The translations under genes and the position numbers were made by a program. The notes under the pieces were generated by a model. The model saw nothing but the letters and a program-made list of their open reading frames with translations. It did not search any database and was not told where the DNA came from. This document shows positions 13,601-19,100 of a stretch of 64,000 nucleotides of DNA, in pieces (positions within the stretch are counted from its first letter, which is position 1; every line of letters starts with the position of its first letter). The DNA is from Ypsolopha sequella (taxonomy: Eukaryota > Arthropoda > Insecta > Lepidoptera > Ypsolophidae): contig OW203987.1 of the NCBI GenBank assembly GCA_934047225.1, positions 31,453,501 to 31,517,500 on the forward strand, in the 5' to 3' direction.

Positions 13601-14181
13601 AGTGTATGAAAATTCATTGTTAACGTGCTTGAGCGGGCAGAAAAAGTATATGCAAATCCATTGTTAACGTGCTGTTTTTTTTTTTAAATAACATATAGAA
13701 TGAGCAAGTGGCCAAGTGGCCAGTATTATTTTGTGAACTCGTACATAAAACTCGAAAAATGATACTGGCCACTTGCTTTTCCTGTACATAATAAAAAATA
13801 AGAAGGAAATAAAAAGTGACAATCGCACGCGAGTCAGTCGGTTTCTTTTATTGTATCTTGATTAAAAGTAATACTATTTCCTCGCAGGTGTAGTATAAAG
13901 CACTATGTATCACTCGGGAGAAAGTGCGATTCCCAACCCGTGTGTATTGACTACACCCTCGTTGGTAATCTTCCCCTTTCTTCCCTCGGTGAACAATGTA
14001 CTAGTACTTATTTGTGTTGTAGGTTCTAACGGACCCAGAGAAGCGTGCACAGTTCGACCAGGGCATCGACCCACTCGACCCCGAGTCGCAGCGCGGAGGG
14101 GGCAACCCCTTCGGCGGGGGGGCGCCCTTCCACCACTTCCAGCATGGCTCGCCCTTCCAGTTCAAGTTCCACTTCAACTAG
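1563..14181 (+). CDS. DNAJC3: DNAJC3/P58IPK co-chaperone, 5'-partial, eight visible exons
   Basis: The product is an ER-lumenal TPR plus J-domain co-chaperone that binds unfolded clients and stimulates the BiP ATPase; in vertebrates it also restrains PERK/PKR. Joining exons 1563-1657, 4730-4834, 8641-8841, 9084-9209, 10088-10312, 10565-10682, 12416-12678 and 14023-14181 gives one open frame of 429 residues plus stop, with all phases matching. Successive TPR helices occupy the first six exons. The J domain begins at RDYYKILGVKR and carries HPD at 12604-12612. The C-terminus is a Gly/Phe-rich segment ending FKFHFN, typical of this family. The signal peptide and first TPR (roughly 70-80 residues) are outside the window to the left. 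One exon has an abnormal tandem duplication of its 3' end. No other J protein has this TPR-J order, so the identification is firm. Confidence 0.95.
1658..4729 (+). other. DNAJC3 intron filled by RTE-type LINE remains
   Basis: This 3.1-kb intron contains simple AT-rich sequence at 1660-2190, then a broken RTE-type element (2195-4345), then unassigned sequence to the acceptor TTACAG at 4729. No additional exon is needed: the flanking exons join in phase 0. Confidence 0.7.
2195..4345 (+). pseudogene. Broken RTE-type endonuclease/reverse-transcriptase (LINE)
   Basis: Pieces of one non-LTR retrotransposon ORF appear in order on the plus strand in different frames. First comes a linker with 'WWDNDVKKVVEEKK' (2195-2377), then a continuation at 2580-2870 ('NKQEVKEKCDRRFSDHF'). 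RT-like 'GVRQGCVASPWLFNIFMN' lies near 3435-3490, 'VNEFVYLGCLFTRDGKCD' at 3682-3864, and the terminal '[20 protein letters not shown]' near 4120-4180. Unrelated sequence interrupts it at 2400-2580 (a 'ccactgctggacataggcct' repeat) and at 2886-3370. Stops and frameshifts show it is dead. Shorter 3' copies of the same family lie at 25.5, 35.3 and 37.5 kb, all on the plus strand. Confidence 0.8.
4730..4834 (+). CDS. DNAJC3: DNAJC3 exon: TPR segment
   Basis: Exactly 35 codons lie between acceptor TTACAG and donor GTT|GTGAGT, in phase 0 at both ends. The protein begins VLELKSDFTSAQLQRATVYL and ends EDYLQV, the second TPR of the visible part. Confidence 0.92.
4923..5203. mobile_element. MITE with ~50-bp terminal inverted repeats
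   Basis: The left end ATTATAACGGCCAAAATACA is repeated inverted at the right end (TGTATTTTGGCCGTTATAAT). The homology continues inward for about 50 bp through 'actttt..ctgagataacttttaacaatagtttg'. There is no coding capacity. It lies in a DNAJC3 intron. Confidence 0.8.
5204..6216. other. AT-rich intron sequence with a shared repeat block
   Basis: No coding frame is visible. A block around 5500-5545 ('caagtttcaccaagtgc' then 'gacaatcgcaagtattaat') recurs at about 11802-11838 in another DNAJC3 intron, so it is part of an interspersed repeat. Confidence 0.5.
6217..6495 (-). repeat. Interspersed lepidopteran-type repeat, complete copy
   Basis: Read on the minus strand, it runs from 'accgatcaagtgcgagtcgg' through 'ggtttccgtaccatttt', 'gggagcccccttaaatattt' and 'gtgacagacggacagacgga' to 'gggtctcgacc' and 'ggtacgaaactct'. 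The same order of blocks occurs in a split copy at 54400-55940 and partly at 28998-29050, 31930-32090 and 56034-56343. It is a short non-coding interspersed element; its class is unresolved. Confidence 0.65.
6938..7064. mobile_element. TTAA-type MITE (piggyBac-like)
   Basis: The terminal inverted repeats GGGCCTGTTTCACCACTTCC and GGAAGTGGTAAAACAGGCCC continue inward through AGATAAGTG. The right flank is TTAA and the left flank CTAA, consistent with a TTAA target site that has decayed at one base. It is 127 bp long and non-coding. Confidence 0.8.
7461..7732. mobile_element. Long-hairpin MITE
   Basis: ATACAAGGTGACTTTTTGAT at the left is inverted at the right (ATCAAAAAGTCACCTTGTAT). Pairing extends imperfectly across nearly the whole 272 bp, including 'catcatccaaattcatactgg' and 'tgatccatgatac'-type blocks. 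There is no ORF. It is a foldback element in a DNAJC3 intron. Confidence 0.8.
8641..8841 (+). CDS. DNAJC3: DNAJC3 exon: central TPR (tail duplicated downstream)
   Basis: The 67 codons begin TYAEPYNEEAITQYHKIDEY and end LRAECYIAV. The acceptor is TTCTGCAG and the donor GTG|GTAAGTGAGA. This is the TPR block corresponding to 'ILEV..W...LRELRAEC' in the family. The last 102 nt plus 10 nt of intron are repeated immediately downstream. Only the first donor keeps the frame into the next exon; reading on gives a stop at 8935-8937. Confidence 0.92.
8740..9049 (+). repeat. 112-bp tandem duplication of exon tail plus 5' splice site
   Basis: Copies start at 8740, 8852 and 8964. Each of the first two contains 102 nt of exon sequence and GTAAGTGAGA. 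The third diverges at a few bases and lacks a short GC-rich segment and the donor. Because 112 is not a multiple of three, the second donor at 8954 would shift the frame. Confidence 0.9.
9084..9209 (+). CDS. DNAJC3: DNAJC3 exon: TPR segment
   Basis: The 42 codons are in phase 0 at both ends, between acceptor TTTCCCCAG and donor AAG|GTTACC. They begin NDLFSAVSDIRSVNRLQQDS and include YYRLATLLYQLG, a strong match to the family's '..YKISTLYYQLGDHE' TPR helix. Confidence 0.93.
9210..10087. other. DNAJC3 intron, no assignable feature
   Basis: This is AT-rich intron sequence with homopolymer A/T runs near 9440-9470. I see no exon, RNA gene or clear repeat structure. Confidence 0.5.
10088..10312 (+). 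CDS. DNAJC3: DNAJC3 exon: TPR segment
   Basis: The 75 codons lie between TATGCAG and AAG|GTGACC. They begin EVRECLRLDPEHKQCFPFYK, which closely follows the family's 'EVRECLKLD.DHK.CF..YK'. They end WLCSCSSK, with phase 0 on both sides. Confidence 0.95.
10565..10682 (+). CDS. DNAJC3: DNAJC3 exon: TPR segment
   Basis: The 39 codons plus one base lie between TTGTACAG and GACG|GTGAGT. They begin EELYSEALSHCSSALELQKD and end GLEMYDD. The extra G joins CG of the next exon to make Ala. Confidence 0.93.
10683..12415. other. DNAJC3 intron, largely unassigned
   Basis: This holds a short G-run at 10809-10817, an interspersed block at 11800-11840 shared with 5500-5545, and AT-rich sequence. The open frames at 11253-11679 show no recognisable protein. 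Confidence 0.5.
12416..12678 (+). CDS. DNAJC3: DNAJC3 exon: last TPR and J domain
   Basis: Two bases plus 87 codons lie between TCCCCAG and GAG|GTAACT. The last TPR helix (TYKKALELEEGLQRAKEGVA) runs into the J domain (RDYYKILGVKRTASKQEIIK). The invariant HPD is in 'KWHPDSYHGDE' at 12604-12612. This is the best single piece of evidence for the gene call. Confidence 0.96.
13253..13486. mobile_element. TTAA-flanked MITE
   Basis: TTAA lies at 13249-13252 and 13487-13490. The inverted ends share 'GTTGCGGAAG' and 'AAACTGGCGATAGTA' over about 45 bp, with a few mismatches. It is non-coding and 234 bp long. The TTAA target suggests mobilisation by a piggyBac-type transposase. Confidence 0.8.
13584..13672. 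repeat. Two-copy ~50-bp tandem repeat
   Basis: The block 'gcgggc(g)gaaaaagt.tatg.aaat.cattgttaacgtgct' occurs twice in succession with a few substitutions. Confidence 0.6.
13703..13781. repeat. Short inverted repeat around a GGCCACTT motif
   Basis: AGCAAGTGGCC...AGTATTATTTT pairs with AAAATGATACTGGCCACTTGCT about 40 bp downstream. It is a hairpin-forming remnant with no coding content. Confidence 0.55.
14023..14181 (+). CDS. DNAJC3: DNAJC3 terminal exon
   Basis: Acceptor GTTGTAG is followed by 52 codons and TAG at 14179-14181. The exon completes the J-domain helix IV (VLTDPEKRAQFDQGIDPLDP), then gives a Gly-rich NPFGGG segment and the conserved end PFQFKFHFN. No ER-retrieval tetrapeptide is present, as usual for this family. 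Confidence 0.95.
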   Translation, partial: VLTDPEKRAQFDQGIDPLDPESQRGGGNPFGGGAPFHHFQHGSPFQFKFHFN

Positions 14182-14464
14182 TCGTCGGTACCGACACACC
14201 TCCTTGTGGAACTGCTATCTGTGATTCAATGTTCTCCAAACTCTATAACATTTGAAATTAATTCTCATGACAATATTTGCTCCGTGTGTTAGACTGAAGC
14301 GCGTGTGGATGTTTTTGAACGTCTTATCGGTTTAGTCTATCAGTTTAATTTAAACATGATGTACCATTTCTGGTACAGATGACATGAATGGTTCGTACGT
14401 CGTCGCCTCACACGAGATCAACTCTGGTAAACAGAGAGCACAAATATAACTGCTTATTTTCTCT

Positions 14465-14470
14465 AATAAA
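14465..14470 (+). terminator. Candidate poly(A) signal for DNAJC3
   Basis: AATAAA lies 284 bp after the stop codon. Further AATAAA copies follow near 14730-14745, so the actual cleavage site is uncertain. Confidence 0.45.
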
Positions 14471-15734
14471 TATCTGATTGATAAATTTAGCTCATTAACA
14501 ATCTTTGTAACAGTTTGCTTTTTAAAATTGTTATTTTATTTACAAGTACAAAGGATATTGGCATTTAACCTCTTAATTTTCATAGATGTTTATTTTTGTA
14601 CTCGGAGTTCATATCGATCTGCATAATACCAACATATGAAAACTAACATTTAAATAACCAATTGTAATACGTAGCTAGATCTATCACTCACACGAAGCGA
14701 TGATTACATCTACTTGCTCAGGTTACAGGCGAGTGTGTAAATAAAATAAAACTAAAATCAAATCGTCACCTCACCACTAGAGATTATGACCCAAATATAT
14801 TTTTAATATTTATTTTATCTCTGAACGCATCCCATCCATTGCACCTACCTACCAAATATTTTTTTATACAAACTATACTCTGTATACAAATAAATCAAGA
14901 GAGTTGTAAGTATGTATGTACATATTGTAAGTAACGTATCACGGTGTACCTACACGTTCTGATCACAATAACTAGTCGCCACATTTGTTGATCCTTTGCC
15001 ACATACATTTTTAACTAAATACATCTGCGTATTGTTTATTCTAAAATAACTATTTTTGCTTTAATACGAAGTGTTTTGAAAACTTCCAATTTGCAAAGCT
15101 CGCTATTGAAATCCGTGCTATTATATAAATAGATAATAAAGTTGAATAGACTACGTCTTTCGTAGATATTTACAATAGGTCACAGGCTGGTAATGATGGA
15201 CTGTTGTGTCATTCAATAATGGTTGTTGTGTCCATAGTAGTAGAGCTCGATCTGTCTGACGGAACAGCGTCCAACACTGCCATGAACTGTGTGGGTTTCA
15301 TTAGAGAGCTGTCTTTGCTTTGAAGATCTCGCTTCATGCCGGATGTCTTATCTTTTAATTATTCGTTGTATTAACGACCGTATTCTATTGCCCTTTAGGT
15401 CGTAAATACAACGAAGCGGCTATCTGGTATAGCATTGTATGTACATGTTGGGTCCACGTATGCATCGGTCACACAACGAGCCATGTTTAGTGTTACATAA
15501 CAAATACTTGTTCCAACGTTGGTGTCACGAAGGTACGTGGTCTCTAACATTAAGTTGCGAGTGTTGTAAGTTCTTACTTATAAAAGTTGTTTATGTTTTG
15601 ATAAACTAAACGATTTTTGTAACTGAGCAGGGTAAACTATTTATTTTACATAAGTTATTTTGTTGTGATTCTGATAACTTTGTAAATATTTTAGATAATT
15701 ATAATAATAAGATATTTGAAACGATCGCATTGGT

Positions 15735-15740
15735 TTTATT
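15735..15740 (-). terminator. Candidate poly(A) signal for the C-type lectin gene
   Basis: TTTATT on the plus strand reads AATAAA on the minus strand, about 300 bp after the lectin stop codon. Confidence 0.4.
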
Positions 15741-16039
15741 GTTATACATATGATAAGTATAAATTACATTGGTTCAGTCTTAGAATGTTAATAAATACAG
15801 TTAAAAAGTAACTTTACAATAAATTAAATGTAGGAAAGTTGCCATCCCATATTATTAGTTAAAAAACCTCAAACAAGGATTTTAATAATAATGGTATTTC
15901 AAATTGCTGATAGATCAGTGATCGATCATCACCTTAATAGATCATCACGTTAATAGATCATCATTCGTGCGTGACTTGTTCATTAGCTAACTACTGTCAG
16001 CCCAGTGAGTACAAGTGAGTACGTGAGGGGACCGCGCGG

Positions 16040-16190
16040 TCACTCCGCGTCAGTCCACAGTATCTTGGGGTGGCGTCTACCTTCTCCGCTCCCGGCACCC
16101 GCTCTGTTCCCGCCGAGACGCAGCGCTCGCGAGACGCGCGATACCTCGTTGCTGAGCTGACTCTTGTCTTCCTCCTTCTGACACACGTAT
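16040..16190 (-). CDS. Lectin exon 5 (terminal)
   Basis: Acceptor TATGTGCAG precedes 16190. One base completes Arg, then 49 codons run from YVCQKEEDKSQLSNE to LWTDAE, with TGA at 16040-16042. It supplies the last CTLD cysteine and a Gly/Arg-rich tail. Confidence 0.85.
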
Positions 16191-19100
16191 CTGCACATAG
16201 AACACTACACATATAGACATCGTCAGCAATATCATTGATCGTCAGACACAGATTTCAGACCCAGTTTAGGGACTCGGCCTGGGCTACGATGGAAATTATA
16301 CCTAGATTTTTTTTTCTAATATAGGTGACTTATTGCTCAGTCTGGCAAAACACGATACTGCACCAGTAGCGATAACAAGTCATCAAACGCGAAAAACGCC
16401 AATTCCTCAAATTTTTTCGCAAAAAATATTTCCATTTTTATTAGCATATTTTTCGACCTTTAGTTGCTTAGGGCCCTCAACTTTCAATTTTAGTAAGCGA
16501 TGAGGCCACCGTGATTCTACCACGTAATTTGTTTATTGTTTTCCTTCTCTTTGATGTGCAAATATAATAGTATTGTGCCTAGGCCCCTGTATCTTAGTTC
16601 GGGTCTGGTCATCATACATAGTATTAACTACCTTTCAGTTAGTAGTTAATCAGACAGAGACGTCTCATTACCTGTATCTGAAGGCGCAGTCCTGTCCCCT
16701 GTAGCTGTGCCCCCTAGTGGCGGGGTTCCACACGTCTCATTACCTGTATCTGAAGGCGAAGTCCTGTCCCCTGTAGATGTGCCCCCTAGTGGCGGGGTTC
16801 CACACGTCTCATTACCTGTATCTGAAGGCGCAGTCCTGTCCCCTGTAGATGTGCCCCCTAGTGGCGGGGTTCCACACGTCTCATTACCTGTATCTGAAGG
16901 CGCAGTCCTGTCCCCTGTAGATGTGCCCCCTAGTGGCGGGGTTCCACACGTCTCATTACCTGTATCTGAAGGCGCAGTCCTGTCCCCTGTAGCTGTGCCC
17001 CCTAGTGGCGGGGTTCCACACGTCTCGTTACCTGTATCTGAAGGCGCAGTCCTGTCCCCTGTAGCTGTGCCCCCTAGTGGCGGGGTTCCACACGTCTCGT
17101 TACCTGTATCTGAAGGCGCAGTCCTGTCCCCTGTAGCTGTGCCCCCTAGTGGCGGGGTTCCACACGTCTCGTTACCTGTATCTGAAGGCGCAGTCCTGTC
17201 CCCTGTAGCTGTGCCCCCTAGTGGCGGGGTTCCACACGGCTCGTTACCTGTGTCTGAAGGCGCAGTCCTGTCCCCTGTAGCTGTGCCCCCTAGTGGCGGG
17301 GTTCCACACGGCTCGTTACCTGTGTCTGAAGGCGCAGTCCTGTCCCCTGTAGCTGTGCCCCCTAGTGGCGGGGTTCCACACGGCTCGTTACCTGTGTCTG
17401 AAGGCGCAGTCCTGTCCCCTGTAGCTGTGCTCCCCTAGTGGCGGGGTTCCACACGGCTCGTTACCTGTGTCTGAAGGCGCAGTCCTGTCCCCTGTAGCTG
17501 TGCCCCCTAGTGGCGGGGTTCCACACGGCTCGTTACCTGTGTCTGAAGGCGCAGTCCTGTCCCCTGTAGCTGTGCCCCCTAGTGGCGGGGTTCCACACGG
17601 CTCGTTACCTGTGTCTGAAGGCGCAGTCCTGTCCCCTGTAGCTGTGCCCCCTAGTGGCGGGGTTCCACACGGCTCGTTACCTGTGTCTGAAGGCGCAGTC
17701 CTGTCCCCTGTAGCTGTGCTCCCCTAGTGGCGGGGTTCCACACGGCTCGTTACCTGTGTCTGAAGGCGCAGTCCTGTCCCCTGTAGCTGTGCCCCCTAGT
17801 GGCGGGGTCCCACACGGCTCGTTACCTGTGTCTGAAGGCGCAGTCCTGTCCCCTGTAGCTGTGCCCCCTAGTGGCGGGGTTCCACACGGCTCGTTACCTG
17901 TGTCTGAAGGCGCAGTCCTGTCCCCTGTAGCTGTGCTCCCCTAGTGGCGGGGTTCCACACGGCTCGTTACCTGTGTCTGAAGGCGCAGTCCTGTCCCCTG
18001 TAGCTGTGCTCCCCTAGTGGCGGGGTTCCACACGGCTCGTTACCTGTGTCTGAAGGCGCAGTCCTGTCCCCTGTAGCTGTGCTCCCCTAGTGGCGGGGTT
18101 CCACACGGCTCGTTACCTGTGTCTGAAGGCGCAGTCCTGTCCCCTGTAGCTGTGCCCCCTAGCGGCGGGGTCCCACACGAGCGCGAGACAGCGTCCCTCG
18201 CCAACGATGGTGACGGTCTGCGTGTTGTTGCTCAAGGTGTGCGTGGTGTTGTCGAGCACCGGCCGCGCCGAGTGCGACCAGATCCACAGCAGACCGGGGT
18301 TCAGCCCGCCGGTCCACCAGTCCATCTCTGCAATACGAGTTATATCTTGTTTTATTATTATCATTTACATCTATGTAAGGACATATCCAATTATTATCCA
18401 AAGACGTTTTAATAACATATGAGCGTTTTTATTTAGGTACGCCTTATTTATATCAAGTAGATTACCTTCTAAAAAGCAGTGTTGGAAAATTACAAAATTG
18501 TTAGACACTATAGGCTAGGTGCTGCTCGCAGGTATGGATCCCGTTTCTTTCGATCCAGTGAATCCTAAAATATCTTCATAAGAATTTCTTTATCATGAGT
18601 ACAAGAAACTTATTACAGTCTAAATTTCATGCTCTTAAATTAGGTCCAGCCGCTTGGTCTAGACGTTGATAAAGTCAGTCAAGGTATTCTTTCGTCTGTG
18701 TCGTCGTCGTCGATATCATGATCTGCCGGTAGATATGTCACCCGCCCGTCGCACACATTTTTAACTTGGTGAAAGACTTTCGATTTCATACTCATGATAC
18801 CATCAACGTAGATACCCTAGGAGGGCGTTCATTATAAAGTGATAATGAGGTACGAGTACAAACTCTTTGGAACCAAAGAAAGTAAATACGGGCTAATAAA
18901 ACTGGAATTTGATTATCTTTTGTTTTTTAAAATTGGAAGTCTTGTCTGCAGTCTGTCGTAGCGTGTTGTTGAAAATGGAAAAAATAGAACTGCGTGCGGT
19001 TCGTTTATAAGTAGTCGAAGAAACAAAGATTTCGACGGGTAGTATACATAGCATTTTATACGAACGCTTGGGGATGAAAATAGTATCCCCGCGCTATGTC

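Larger units (their letters stand above)
12679..14022. other. DNAJC3 last intron with a MITE and small repeats
   Basis: This contains the TTAA MITE at 13253-13486, a two-copy tandem repeat at about 13584-13672 and a hairpin at 13703-13781. The rest is unassigned. Confidence 0.6.
14182..16039. other. Convergent 3' UTRs and spacer between DNAJC3 and the lectin gene
   Basis: The two genes end facing each other, 1.86 kb apart. Polyadenylation-type hexamers occur on the plus strand (14465) and on the minus strand (15735). No other gene is seen. Near 15915-15965 there is a triplicated 'atagatcatca' motif. Confidence 0.6.

Noticed and set aside
16707..17438. 243-codon plus-strand frame made of PPSGGVPH...VLSPV repeats
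   Set aside because: It is the reverse strand of the 72-bp exon-tail array. The unit length is a multiple of three, so openness is automatic; the real coding sense is the minus strand.
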